Assembly: GCA_015056915.1 (NCBI GenBank)
Contig: SVFK01000001.1
Location: 62,001 to 126,000, forward strand
DNA length: 64,000 bases
From: Lachnospiraceae bacterium
GTDB taxonomy: Bacteria; Bacillota; Clostridia; Lachnospirales; Lachnospiraceae
Reading direction: 5' to 3'
Shown: in pieces, positions 17,703-26,813 of the stretch
Layout: each line of letters begins with the position of its first letter
How positions within the stretch are numbered: position 1 is the first letter of the stretch
Notes under the pieces: model-generated
The model's input: the letters and a program-made list of their open reading frames with translations, nothing else
Database searches by the model: none
Told to the model about the DNA's origin: nothing
Position numbers and translations under genes: made by a program

Positions 17703-18476
17703 TTAATTGCCGCATTCCACACTGATTCTATTAAAGATTCCCATAATCTCCTCCGTGGTTACCCGGCATTTTTCTTCACCGACTTTATCTATGATCACCT
17801 TTCCCTCGTGCATCATAATCAGTCGGTTGCCGTACTCAACTGCATAACGCAGATTGTGGGTTACCATAATAGTGGTCACTGCTTTTTCCCGTACCACCCT
17901 ATCAGTAAGCTCCATAATAATCTCTGCGGTTTTAGGATCTAAGGCTGCCGTATGCTCATCCAGAATCAGAAAATCAATGGGTGGCATGGTTGCCATTAGG
18001 AGTGCAAGTGCCTGGCGCTGTCCACCGGACAGCGAGCCCACCTGCACACCCATTTTATCCTCCAGCCCCAGATTCAAGGGTCGTAGCATATGTTGATACT
18101 CCTCAACCTTTGCTTTATTTACGCCCCTTCCCAGATGATAGGGCTTTCCCTTATTTTCTGCCAGAGACATGTTTTCTAAAATCGTCATTCCGGGACAGGT
18201 TCCCTTGGAAGGGTCCTGATACACACGACCAATACGACGCTGGCGTATGAAATCCTTCTGCCCGGAAATATCTTCACCATTCACCAGAATCTGTCCGGCA
18301 TCCACATCAATACTGCCACAAATGATATTCAGCATGGACGTCTTACCGGAACCGTTACTTCCCACCACAGATACAAATTCACCATCATTTACTTTAAAAT
18401 CAAAATCCTTGAAAAGACAAAGCTCATTCACTGAGCCGGGATTATAATATTTGGAAATCTTCACAAGCTCCAGCAT
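17703..18476 (-). CDS. ABC importer ATPase (TrpZ-like, probable tryptophan)
   Basis: A 257-residue ABC ATPase of the COG1101 type. Walker A is VVGSNGSGKTSML, the signature is VGSLSGGQRQALALLMA, Walker B is DFLILDEHTAAL, and the H-loop is MVTHNLRYAVE. ATG at 18476 overlaps the permease stop by one base (TGATG). It energises the permease and binding protein encoded upstream in the same operon. The T-box with a Trp-type specifier ahead of the operon points to tryptophan uptake; the alternative substrates of this family are other aromatic compounds. Confidence 0.9.
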   Translation of the reverse strand: MLELVKISKYYNPGSVNELCLFKDFDFKVNDGEFVSVVGSNGSGKTSMLNIICGSIDVDAGQILVNGEDISGQKDFIRQRRIGRVYQDPSKGTCPGMTILENMSLAENKGKPYHLGRGVNKAKVEEYQHMLRPLNLGLEDKMGVQVGSLSGGQRQALALLMATMPPIDFLILDEHTAALDPKTAEIIMELTDRVVREKAVTTIMVTHNLRYAVEYGNRLIMMHEGKVIIDKVGEEKCRVTTEEIMGIFNRISVECGN

Positions 18477-19414
18477 CACTTCACCCCCTCTTCTCTCTCC
18501 AGCCCTGCAACCGGGCCTTTCCTACCTCTTCCTATACTTCGTCCCGCTCTTTTTCTGTCCCTACTGATTACCAGAATCACAAGAAACAGCACCGCCGTAA
18601 TCAGCTTGATTGCATTGGCATCAATCCCTGCAAACATTGCCAGTGCCACACAAGCTTTGTAAAGGATGGAGCCGATTATTACGCTACCGGTGACGCGGAA
18701 AACAGTCATTTTCTGAAAAAGACTGCTACCGATAATGACACTTGCCAACCCGATTACCACAGCACCTGTTCCGATTGAAATCTCAAAGCTTCTCTGCTGC
18801 TGGGCGTAAATGCACCCGCTCAAGGCCACCAATCCGTTGGCAATGGATAAGCCTATGATTTTTACCAGTCCCTTATCTACGCCCAGACTGGTTACAATGG
18901 TGCTATTGTCACCTACCGCCCGAAGCAGAAAGCCTGATTTGGTACTCATATACCAGTCAAGAAGATATTTTGCAAGCATGGTAATCACAAAAATAATGAT
19001 TACATTCTTAAAACTCATCAAAAATCCGGGAACGATACTATTTATCAGGTTATTATTAAAAATATTTTCCTTATCAAAAATTGCCACGTAGCCTGTGCCT
19101 GCCACCCAGAGATTGATGGTATACAGACCTGTCATCATGATAATCCCCGATAAAAGATCGCGTACCCGCAATTTTACGTGAATCAGTCCGGTACACATTC
19201 CTACCAGCGCACCACCCACAAAAGCAATAGGAAGAGTCAAAATGGCCGGCACCTGAAAATCACTGATAAGTCTTACTGTAACGGCAGCCCCAAAGGGAAA
19301 GCTGCCGTCTACTGTCAAATCCGGAAAATCCAATATTTTATAGGTGATATACACGCCCAAGGCCAGAATGCCGTATATCATCCCCTGTTCCAAAACACTT
19401 ATTAACAATGCCAT
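18476..19414 (-). CDS. ABC importer permease (TrpY-like, probable tryptophan)
   Basis: A 312-residue permease of the branched-chain/COG4120 type with about nine membrane helices (MALLISVLEQGMIYGILALGVYITYKILDFPDLTVDGSFPFGAAVTVRL is the conserved family start). The C-terminal tail is Arg/Gly-rich and cytoplasmic. GGAG lies eight bases before the ATG. It stands between the binding protein and the ATPase genes and overlaps the latter by one base. Confidence 0.9.
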   Translation of the reverse strand: MALLISVLEQGMIYGILALGVYITYKILDFPDLTVDGSFPFGAAVTVRLISDFQVPAILTLPIAFVGGALVGMCTGLIHVKLRVRDLLSGIIMMTGLYTINLWVAGTGYVAIFDKENIFNNNLINSIVPGFLMSFKNVIIIFVITMLAKYLLDWYMSTKSGFLLRAVGDNSTIVTSLGVDKGLVKIIGLSIANGLVALSGCIYAQQQRSFEISIGTGAVVIGLASVIIGSSLFQKMTVFRVTGSVIIGSILYKACVALAMFAGIDANAIKLITAVLFLVILVISRDRKRAGRSIGRGRKGPVAGLEREEGVK

Positions 19415-19465
19415 GTGTAATACTCCGTTTCTAATGAGTGGTCAAATAATTTTCTGTCTGCAATA

Positions 19466-20482
19466 TTATTCTACTACAATCTCTTGAAAGCTCTGATAAG
19501 CCTCTTCCTCATAATTTGCAGGCAACTCCAATCCAATCTTCTCAGCCGCTGCAAAATTCACGTACAGGCTGGGCTCGGAGATTACTTCATAATTCATTTC
19601 AGATGCCTTGGCTTCTCCCTTCAATACCTTCGCTGCCATTTTACCGGTCTGCCTGCCCAGTTCATAATATTCCAGTCCCATAGATGCCACACAGCCGGCT
19701 TTGACCTGTTCTACCTCAGAACCAAATACCGGAATTCCTTGCTTTCCGGCTTCCTCAAGTACCGTCTGCAAGGCACTGACCACTGTGTTATCCGTCAAAT
19801 TCGTAATACAGTCAACCTTACCGACAATATTGGCTGCCGCTAAAGCCACCTCTGACATTGCCGTAACGCCTGTATCCACGATTTCAAAGCCATAATTTCC
19901 TGCCAGCTCCTGATACCTCGCAATGGTACTGATAGAGTTAGCCTCACTGGTTGTGTAAATAATACCAATCTTCTTAGCTTCGGGAAGAATCTGACGAATC
20001 ATCTGAAGCTGAGCCTCAACAGCCAAAGCATCACTGGTTCCGGTAATATTACCCACCGGAGAACCGTCCTCGTTGGCAAGCCCTGCCTCTACAGGATCGG
20101 ATACTGCCGTATAAATAACGGGCGTTTCTGTATTCATGGTGGCATTATAGGCGGTCATTGCACAAGGAGTTGCTATGGCACAAATCAAATCCACTCCCTT
20201 GCTGACAAAATTGCTTGCTGTCATTCCTGCCGTCCCTGCATCCGCCTGTGCATTCACATATGCTACCTTCAGGTTCTCCCCTTCAACAAAGCCTTCCTCT
20301 GCCAAGCCCGCCAAAAAGCCTTCTCTACAGTTATCCAGAGAACCGTGTACAGCAAACTGGGATATCCCAATGGAATACCCTTCCTTTTCACCACATCCGC
20401 CAAATATCAAAATAGTTAAACCAAGAATTAACATTTTGACAACCGTTTTACTTTTCTTTACTTTTTTCATAATTTTCTTCAT
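19466..20482 (-). CDS. ABC substrate-binding lipoprotein (TrpX-like, probable tryptophan)
   Basis: A 338-residue binding protein of the DUF534/COG2984 family. Signal peptide with lipobox IFGGC places the lipid-anchored Cys at residue 30. Type I periplasmic-binding fold with GISQFAVHGSLDNCREGFLAGLAEEGF, NAQADAGTAGM, VYTAVSDPVEAGL and VASMGLEYYELGRQTGKMA. Members are found behind T-box or TRAP elements as tryptophan (or tyrosine) importers. First structural gene after the T-box leader, 51 bases before the permease. Confidence 0.9.
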   Translation of the reverse strand: MKKIMKKVKKSKTVVKMLILGLTILIFGGCGEKEGYSIGISQFAVHGSLDNCREGFLAGLAEEGFVEGENLKVAYVNAQADAGTAGMTASNFVSKGVDLICAIATPCAMTAYNATMNTETPVIYTAVSDPVEAGLANEDGSPVGNITGTSDALAVEAQLQMIRQILPEAKKIGIIYTTSEANSISTIARYQELAGNYGFEIVDTGVTAMSEVALAAANIVGKVDCITNLTDNTVVSALQTVLEEAGKQGIPVFGSEVEQVKAGCVASMGLEYYELGRQTGKMAAKVLKGEAKASEMNYEVISEPSLYVNFAAAEKIGLELPANYEEEAYQSFQEIVVE

Positions 20483-20588
20483 AGTTTTCTCTCCATTTCT
20501 ACCGATTTTATTATTTTAACCGGTTACACAAATTTTTAGTTGCGTTTTGTGCCTGTATAGGAGGAAGACATTCTCAAATTAGAGCAAT

Positions 20589-20626
20589 AAAAAAGCCTCA
20601 AATGCGTTCCTACACGCATTTGAGAC
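20589..20626 (-). terminator. T-box attenuator terminator
   Basis: On the minus strand, stem CTCAAATGCG / CGCATTTGAG followed by GCTTTTTTATT. It is the 3' end of the T-box leader and would be formed when charged tRNA is bound. Confidence 0.9.
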
Positions 20627-20855
20627 GGTAATAAACAAAGCTTATTATCGCGGTACCACTCAAATTGACATCTGTCCTCTTCTTCTAGGTACTATCATAC
20701 CTATCGGCTTGATAACGGGTCCGAATCCCGCCGACGCCTACTTTTGATTCGGGCCGGCCTCGAAAGTCCATTCAACCAAAGTTCCTATGCCATCATCCCA
20801 CCATCGACGGCTCTCTGAAATATTCCCTAAAGTCTACTACTCTTTCTCACAGGTT
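20589..20855 (-). promoter_or_regulatory. T-box riboswitch with tryptophan specifier (UGG)
   Basis: Minus-strand leader of the ABC importer. The conserved T-box GAGTGGTACCGCG is at 20649-20661, followed by the terminator at 20589-20626 and preceded by Stem I (AGAGAGCCG ... distal loop GGAACTTTGG). In the usual specifier context GAA-NNN-A, the triplet is UGG (20768-20770), the tryptophan codon. Uncharged tRNA-Trp would stabilise the antiterminator and switch on the importer. Confidence 0.92.
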
Positions 20856-20908
20856 TACAAAACATATGAATGTTATTTATAAGTTGAGCGCTCTTACTTA
20901 TGCATCAT

Positions 20909-20937
20909 ACAATAATCCTATTTTCCCTTTTTGTCAA
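20909..20937 (-). promoter_or_regulatory. Promoter of the T-box leader
   Basis: On the minus strand TTGACA (20932-20937), 17 bases, TATTGT (20909-20914), about 55 bases upstream of Stem I. Confidence 0.65.
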
Positions 20938-21101
20938 TAGGAATATTTGGCAAGTAATTTTATCTTTATGCACGAATCCTTTTGCTATCGTTCATATTTT
21001 GAGACTGGATAACTTCCCTATAATCTCATATACTATAAATAAATTATGAGGCTTCTGAGAAAGCTCATCAATATTATTGTAATAGCAGGAGGATACATAT
21101 T

Positions 21102-21422
21102 ATGATTCTTACTACCACTCCTTCCGTTGAGGGAAAGCAAATTGTACAGTATAAAGGTATTGTATTTGGCGAAGTGATTTCCGGTGTTGATTTTATCAAG
21201 GACTTTACCGCTGGCTTAACTAACTTTTTTGGCGGTCGCAGCAATTCCTACGAGGAAGAACTTACTAAAGCAAGAACACAGGCTCTATATGAATTGGAGC
21301 AACGTGCGCAGAGCATGGGTGCCAACGCTGTAATCGGCATTGATGTTGACTATGAAGTATTGGGCGCCGACAACGGCATGCTGATGGTAACAGCCAGCGG
21401 TACTGCTGTAATTGTACAATAG
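21102..21422 (+). CDS. YbjQ-family (DUF74) protein
   Basis: A 106-residue member of the YbjQ/UPF0145 family ([87 protein letters not shown]). Structures of the family are pentamers, and it is often called a heavy-metal-binding domain protein, though function is not settled. AGGAGG before ATG. Single gene with a strong terminator. Confidence 0.9.
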   Translation: MILTTTPSVEGKQIVQYKGIVFGEVISGVDFIKDFTAGLTNFFGGRSNSYEEELTKARTQALYELEQRAQSMGANAVIGIDVDYEVLGADNGMLMVTASGTAVIVQ

Positions 21423-21446
21423 AACACTTTCATACTTTTAATTGCT

Positions 21447-21480
21447 GCTGTGACTTGTTTTTTCAAGTCACAGCTTTTTT
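21447..21480 (+). terminator. Terminator after ybjQ-like gene
   Basis: Stem GCTGTGACTTG / CAAGTCACAGC followed by six T. Confidence 0.9.
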
Positions 21481-21555
21481 GTGCCAAAGGTTTACAGCTA
21501 TTATTCTTTTATTGTAAAATGATAATATTAACGACAAATAGAAAGGGTTTTTCTC

Positions 21556-23091
21556 ATGGAACAGCTATTTTCCGCAATTAATAATGTTTTCCGATTTGTA
21601 ACACCGGTTTCTGATTTTTTTTGGGCCTTTCCCACTAATTTCGACTGGTATGCATCCATTCCCGTGTTGGGTAATTTCTCTCTTGCCATTATTTTACTGG
21701 TAGGCTCCGGCATTTATTTTACCTTCCGGCTGGGCTTTCTTCAGGTTACTCATTTTGGCAAAGGAATTAAGCTTTTGGTGCAAAAGAAACAGAAAACCAC
21801 TACCGGTATTTCCTCGCTGGCAGCCTTCTTTTTAAGCTCTGCCATGCGTGTGGGCCCCGGTAATATTTTAGGTGTAACCGGCGCTATCTCAGTGGGTGGT
21901 CCCGGTGCCTTATTCTGGATGTGGATATCAGCCTTCTTCGGTATGACTACCGCTTACGTGGAAGCCGTGCTGGCACAGATATTCAAAGCCAAAAAAGGTG
22001 ATGAATTTGTAGGAGGACTTCCTTTCTATGGCAAACGACTGCTTGGCAACAAGCTCTGGGCAGGCATCGCACTTTCAGTCATGTTTATCATCTATGCCAT
22101 GTGTTGTTTACCGGCCCAAGGCTTCAATGTGGTATCCTCCATCGGTGAAATGACCGAAATCGTCACCGGCACAACACTTGACGGCTCCATAATATATTAT
22201 GCGATTGCTGTTATTGTGGTACTGATTACTGCTTACATTGCCTTTGGCGGTATCAAAAAAGTCACTCGTGTTACCGATAAAGTTGTTCCTGTTATGGCAG
22301 TTATTTATGTATTGACGGTTCTGGTGCTCATCATCTTAAATATTGACCGCATTCCCTATTTCTTTCGTGCTGTATTTACCGGTGCTTTCTCTGTGGAGGC
22401 TGTATTTGGCGGTGTATTCGGCACAGTACTCGCACAGGGTGTTAAGCGTGGACTTATGAGCAATGAAGCCGGTCAGGGTACTATCACCATGGCGGCCGGT
22501 GCAGCTGATTGTAAGCATCCCTGTGAACAGGGCTTTGTTCAGTCCATCGGCGTATTCTTAGATACCATGATTATCTGCACACTAACCGGATTCGTAGTGG
22601 TTATGGCTCATCTTTGGACAGGTGCAGAAGCACAAGCATGGTTTGCACTGGACAGTCTGCCCAAATTCTTAGCCTCTGCGGCAGAATTAACTCCCGGCAC
22701 AGCCATGAACACAGTTATCATGTTCTTAATTACCTTCTGCTTCTGCCTGTTTGCTTTCACCTGTCTGGTGGGAATGATCAGCTTTTCAGAAATCGCTGCC
22801 AACCGCATCAGTACCAGAAGAGGCTTCATCAATGCCATTCGCATTTTGGGGATTGCCATTACCTCCTTTGGTATCCTCTGCTCTCTCGCCGGTCTGGAGC
22901 TTGGCAACCTGTGGGCGATTTCCGACCTTGGAAATATCCTGATTGTATTTGCCAATATTCCGCTTCTCTATCTCGGTGCAAAATATGTACTCAAGGCGAC
23001 AAAACATTATCGTGCCAATGACGGTACTGCCTTTACCGGCAAAGTCATCGGTACAGAATGCGAATATTGGGATAACGCAGAGTCGAAGTAA
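21556..23091 (+). CDS. Sodium:alanine/glycine symporter (AGCS family)
   Basis: A 511-residue, about 11-helix amino-acid carrier of the AGCS family that imports alanine or glycine with Na+. The signature region is SSAMRVGPGNILGVTGAISVGGPGALFWMWISAFFGMTTAYVEAVLAQ (about residues 95-140), and GLMSNEAGQGTITMAAGAAD is also typical. AAAGGG precedes the ATG. No glycine riboswitch is seen in the 133-base gap in front, only the ybjQ terminator. Confidence 0.93.
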   Translation: MEQLFSAINNVFRFVTPVSDFFWAFPTNFDWYASIPVLGNFSLAIILLVGSGIYFTFRLGFLQVTHFGKGIKLLVQKKQKTTTGISSLAAFFLSSAMRVGPGNILGVTGAISVGGPGALFWMWISAFFGMTTAYVEAVLAQIFKAKKGDEFVGGLPFYGKRLLGNKLWAGIALSVMFIIYAMCCLPAQGFNVVSSIGEMTEIVTGTTLDGSIIYYAIAVIVVLITAYIAFGGIKKVTRVTDKVVPVMAVIYVLTVLVLIILNIDRIPYFFRAVFTGAFSVEAVFGGVFGTVLAQGVKRGLMSNEAGQGTITMAAGAADCKHPCEQGFVQSIGVFLDTMIICTLTGFVVVMAHLWTGAEAQAWFALDSLPKFLASAAELTPGTAMNTVIMFLITFCFCLFAFTCLVGMISFSEIAANRISTRRGFINAIRILGIAITSFGILCSLAGLELGNLWAISDLGNILIVFANIPLLYLGAKYVLKATKHYRANDGTAFTGKVIGTECEYWDNAESK

Positions 23092-23099
23092 ATTCAAAT

Positions 23100-23123
23100 G
23101 GGGTGTTGCACAGGCAACACCCC
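23100..23123. terminator. Bidirectional hairpin between symporter and sensor kinase
   Basis: Stem GGGGTGTTGC / GCAACACCCC between convergent stop codons. T-rich tracts on either side are short (ATTTATTAT on plus), so termination strength is uncertain. Confidence 0.55.
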
Positions 23124-23128
23124 ATTTA

Positions 23129-25147
23129 TTATATCTCCTCAAAATACAGAATCACTTTAAACAAATCTCCGTCTGTCACAATTTCCATGCGACCCTTCTG
23201 CAGCTCCACAAGACTCTTAGCAATGGATAAGCCCAGTCCATTTCCCTCCATGTGTCTTGATTTATCGCCTCTTACAAAGCGTTCCTCAAGCTCCTCTGCA
23301 GAAATATCCAATGCATACTTAGACATATTGCGGAAAATAATTTCCACCTGTTTTTCCTTCTTCTCTACGCTCAAATACACGCGGGTATTCTCCTGGGCAT
23401 ACTTGCAGATATTATTCAACAGATTGTCAAACACTCTCCACAAATGCCTGCCGTCCGCCATTATCCGCACCGCTTCCTCAGGCTGCCGTACAATCAGATT
23501 CAACTGCTTTTCTGCAAATCGCTGCTCATACTCGCCTACCGCCTGTGATAATAGCACACCGATTTCACATTGCTCCAGATTGACCTCTAATGCACCTGTC
23601 GTTGCCTTGGATGCTTCTACCAGATCCTCCAACAGCTTTTTCAAACGCTTGGACTGACGGAGCAGTACCTCTGCATATTCCCTAATTTTATTATCATCAG
23701 CATTTTTGTCCGATTCCACCTCAAATGCCAACAAATCTGCATAATTAATAATTGAAGTCAGCGGCGTCTTCAAATCATGAGACACATTGGTAATCAATTC
23801 TGTTTTCAGATGCTCACTCTTCATCCGTTCTTCAACGGCTCTGGCAATTCCCTCTCCGATTTGATTCAGGTTTTCTCCATGCTCCTTGAAGGACAATATC
23901 ATTTTGGAGGTGTCCAGTTTAAAACTCAGGTCCCCCTTTGCAAGAGCCTCACTGCCCGCCTGCAGCTTCTTGCACACCAGCGCAATATACATCACAATCG
24001 GAAATAATACCAGCTTCTCCAGAATCCATACTACTACCAACTCACCGGAACGGCACCAGAGACATAGCCCCATAAATTCCAGAATACAGATTCCCACAAA
24101 GCTAATAGCTACATTCAATATGAGAGGGAACCCTTTTACCAAGGAAATCAAACTTCTCCATAAAAACCTTACACATTTACCTATTAAGCGCAACACTGTT
24201 GCAATCAGAGTATGCTTCCACCATGCTCCCAGCTTCACCCTGATAGCAAAATCCATACAATAAATGGTACACCACACCACAATGGCAGCTCCTGCCAATG
24301 CCACCAAGGCGATTACCCACCATTCACTGCCAAAATTCCACTCCAGAAAATTCCATATGTAGGCCGTGGAAAATCCCGCAACAATACCAAATCCCATGGT
24401 AAGTACATCAAAATGAAGCGCTGTGAGGACACCGGGGCTAATGCCCTCCCTGTCGTTACGATGCCCTGCTCCACACATCAAAAAGATGAAGCAAATGATA
24501 CACACGAAAATACAACCTAATGCCACAAACGGATACACATACCGTCCCTCGCACAGAAATGCGGCCACGTTGTAAATGGTACTATATTCGTCATCATAAG
24601 GAAAATCGGGATCCACATACAGTCTGAAGGTATATTCCTTCAGTACCGACTCCATCGCTGTATCTGTAGCTTTCTCGCCGGTAGCAGTATCCCCTGTTTC
24701 TGTCGCTACATCTACCCACACGGAAGTGAAATATCGAAAGCTATAGGGAGTCTCCTCTCCCGTACTGTTTCCCCAGAGTAATTCATCCTCCTCGTAAACT
24801 TCCACAGTACAATTACGATTTGCATACTGATCTTCCAGATATTCTATATTGTCGGAGAAATAATTCCCTCTCAACATATGCATTTCTGTCCATGCAGTAT
24901 TAACCATCATTTCTCTTGCAACTGCCGGTATACAATTTTGCAGGGACTGATAATGGTAAGCATCGCCGTTTATCATCAGCCCCGTACACCCCACCGCTAT
25001 TATACCTGTCATAAAACTGATTGCCAGAATTAGAAATGCCGTGATTTTGGCAGGCATGCTTCCTGAGAGCTTACGTCTTCTCGCTCTTTGCGTTGTAGTC
25101 TCCACCTGATATTCCTGTTCTATTTCATAATTGTTGTCTTTGCTCAT
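23129..25147 (-). CDS. Sensor histidine kinase (VanS/OmpR-class partner), multi-TM
   Basis: A 672-residue membrane kinase. TM1 is at about 30-58, an extracellular domain of roughly 140 residues follows, then a group of about five further helices (about 205-390), then a HAMP-like linker, HisKA with NVSHDLKTPLTSIINY (phospho-His H457), and HATPase_c (NNICKYAQEN, GNGLGLSIAKSL). The block of extra helices after the sensor loop is longer than in a standard two-TM kinase. It overlaps the response regulator by four bases (ATGA), so the two form one unit. The signal is unknown; cell-envelope stress is usual for this class. Confidence 0.92.
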   Translation of the reverse strand: MSKDNNYEIEQEYQVETTTQRARRRKLSGSMPAKITAFLILAISFMTGIIAVGCTGLMINGDAYHYQSLQNCIPAVAREMMVNTAWTEMHMLRGNYFSDNIEYLEDQYANRNCTVEVYEEDELLWGNSTGEETPYSFRYFTSVWVDVATETGDTATGEKATDTAMESVLKEYTFRLYVDPDFPYDDEYSTIYNVAAFLCEGRYVYPFVALGCIFVCIICFIFLMCGAGHRNDREGISPGVLTALHFDVLTMGFGIVAGFSTAYIWNFLEWNFGSEWWVIALVALAGAAIVVWCTIYCMDFAIRVKLGAWWKHTLIATVLRLIGKCVRFLWRSLISLVKGFPLILNVAISFVGICILEFMGLCLWCRSGELVVVWILEKLVLFPIVMYIALVCKKLQAGSEALAKGDLSFKLDTSKMILSFKEHGENLNQIGEGIARAVEERMKSEHLKTELITNVSHDLKTPLTSIINYADLLAFEVESDKNADDNKIREYAEVLLRQSKRLKKLLEDLVEASKATTGALEVNLEQCEIGVLLSQAVGEYEQRFAEKQLNLIVRQPEEAVRIMADGRHLWRVFDNLLNNICKYAQENTRVYLSVEKKEKQVEIIFRNMSKYALDISAEELEERFVRGDKSRHMEGNGLGLSIAKSLVELQKGRMEIVTDGDLFKVILYFEEI

Positions 25148-25842
25148 TCGTTTCTCCCCCTGTCAATCTTATACCCCTGTCCCCAGACTACCTTTAAGTA
25201 TCTGGGCTCGGCAGGATTAATTTCCAGCTTCTCACGTAAATGGCGAATATGTACCGCTACTGTATTTTCACTTCCGTATGGAAGGTCATTCCATATTTTC
25301 ATATAAATTTCTTTTGGTGCAAATACCTGTCCCGGATTAGCCATTAACAGCTTCAAAATATCATACTCCGTAGGAGTAAGTGCCACCGGTTCTCCGTCAA
25401 GAGTCACTGCCTTTTCCTTGTCATCCAACTCGATACCACCAACCTTTAGCACCTCCGGGCTCACATTTCCTCCACCCAGCTGCATATAACGTCTTAGCTG
25501 AGAACGCACCCTTGCTGCCACCTCAACAGGATTAAAGGGCTTCGTAATATAATCATCTGCTCCCACATTCAGTCCCAGAACCTTGTCCGAGTCCTCTCCC
25601 TTTGCTGTCAACAGAATAACCGGTACATTACTCCGTTCCCGAATCTTTACCATTGCAGAGATTCCATCCATCTGTGGCATCATGATATCCATTAGCACCA
25701 GATGAATATCATTCTCCTCTATGACCCGCAAAGCTTCTGCACCGTTATACGCCTCAAACATATTATAGTTGGAATCATGCAGATAAATCTTTAGTGCATT
25801 TACAATATCCTTTTCATCATCACAAATCAGTATATTATACAT
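25144..25842 (-). CDS. OmpR/PhoB-family response regulator
   Basis: A 232-residue regulator: receiver domain (ILICDDE, phospho-acceptor D52 in LVLMDIMMPQMDG, VILLTAK, YITKPF) and a winged-helix DNA-binding domain (VALTPTEYDILKLLMANPGQVFAPKEIYMKIWND, AVHIRHLREKLE). ATG at 25842 with AGGAG seven bases upstream is used instead of the longer frame. The partner kinase overlaps its stop codon. An 11-bp direct repeat 60 bases upstream could be its own operator. Confidence 0.94.
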   Translation of the reverse strand: MYNILICDDEKDIVNALKIYLHDSNYNMFEAYNGAEALRVIEENDIHLVLMDIMMPQMDGISAMVKIRERSNVPVILLTAKGEDSDKVLGLNVGADDYITKPFNPVEVAARVRSQLRRYMQLGGGNVSPEVLKVGGIELDDKEKAVTLDGEPVALTPTEYDILKLLMANPGQVFAPKEIYMKIWNDLPYGSENTVAVHIRHLREKLEINPAEPRYLKVVWGQGYKIDRGRNE

Positions 25843-25864
25843 AGCTTTTCTCCTCTCTGACATC

Positions 25865-25921
25865 ATTGTAGCAAAATACTTATTAACATAAAATGTGGGA
25901 AATGTTTAAGAATTCTTTAAG
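25865..25921 (-). promoter_or_regulatory. Possible autoregulated promoter with PhoB-type 11-bp direct repeat
   Basis: TACAAT (minus strand, 25865-25870) fits a -10 element for the response-regulator gene. TTTAAG occurs at 25905-25910 and again exactly 11 bases on at 25916-25921, the spacing at which OmpR/PhoB dimers bind. No good -35 is visible, which would fit an activator-dependent promoter. Inference from spacing only. Confidence 0.35.
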
Positions 25922-25924
25922 GAA

Positions 25925-25955
25925 AGGGTCTGCCGCCTCTACGGCAACAGACCCG
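25925..25955 (-). terminator. Hairpin behind ylmH
   Basis: GGGTCTG / CAGACCC stem with inner CCG/CGG pairs, 30 bases after the ylmH stop on the minus strand; the following tract CTTTCCTT is only moderately T-rich. Confidence 0.5.
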
Positions 25956-25985
25956 AACATCTCCTTCTCACCTATTTCGCTTCTC

Positions 25986-26756
25986 TCAACGATATACCGC
26001 CACCTCTACAGATAACTTACCTTTTCTGGTTTCCCGCGGCTCCCCCTTATAAATGAATTTGCCATAGCCTCTGACATTGACTGCTTCTCCTGCCTTCAGC
26101 TGGCGGGAATTATTTTCACAAAGCCTGCCGTTAATAAACACCTTCCCTGCCCGAAACAGCTCCAGACAATCTCCTCGGGATTTGTTATATACCTTTGCAA
26201 TTACCGCATCCGCGCGAATGGAGCTTATTTGAATCGCCTTTTCCTGCGGCTCCTCCTGCGGAATATCCTCATAAGTCTCCGTAACACTGCATTTCACATG
26301 GGTATGCTTTATCTGCTGCAGATTCTGGCAGATATATTCCGCCATGGTATCCAGACAAAAAAGATAGACTTCTCCTTCTCCCACCTTGATATCACCGATA
26401 GTACTGCGCTCTATTCCCAGATTCATCAATGCCCCGAGGCAATCCCTATGAGACAGCTTGTCCGCAAATTTGGCAATCAACGGTGTAATATGAATACAGG
26501 CAATGGGAAAAGGCACCTCATAGCCCAATTCTTCCGCATTGCCAAAACGAATCATCCTTCTATCTGCATCCTCACAGCCGCCAAAAACAGTATAGCCCGC
26601 ATATCTGATTTCCGACTCCAGCTGCCAAAAGGCATCCTGCTCACTCAAACCAAGAAAAGCTGTAAAGGTAAACATATTCTGTGTAAAGGCTTTATCAGCC
26701 AAATCACGAATACGGTTTTTCAGCTGCTGTATTTCCTTTTCATTTTCCTGTGCCAT
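25986..26756 (-). CDS. ylmH: YlmH-type S4-domain RNA-binding protein
   Basis: A 256-residue YlmH-family protein. The N-terminal part (NMFTFTAFLGLSEQDAFWQLESEIRYAGYTVFGGCEDADRRMIRFG) is typical, and an S4 RNA-binding domain sits at about 175-245 (IRADAVIAKVYNKSRGDCLELFRAGKVFINGRLCENNSRQLKAGEAVNVRGYGKF). YlmH proteins bind rRNA/tRNA on stalled ribosomes and are usually in the ylm-divIVA cluster; here the gene stands alone. Confidence 0.9.
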   Translation of the reverse strand: MAQENEKEIQQLKNRIRDLADKAFTQNMFTFTAFLGLSEQDAFWQLESEIRYAGYTVFGGCEDADRRMIRFGNAEELGYEVPFPIACIHITPLIAKFADKLSHRDCLGALMNLGIERSTIGDIKVGEGEVYLFCLDTMAEYICQNLQQIKHTHVKCSVTETYEDIPQEEPQEKAIQISSIRADAVIAKVYNKSRGDCLELFRAGKVFINGRLCENNSRQLKAGEAVNVRGYGKFIYKGEPRETRKGKLSVEVAVYR

Positions 26757-26813
26757 TTCTGACAGTTCTCCTTATCCAAACACTGTAACCTAAGCGATTA
26801 CAGTGCCATTTTC

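Noticed and set aside
21423..21555. Glycine riboswitch before the AGCS symporter
   Set aside because: The gap contains only the ybjQ terminator and a short AT-rich promoter-like stretch.
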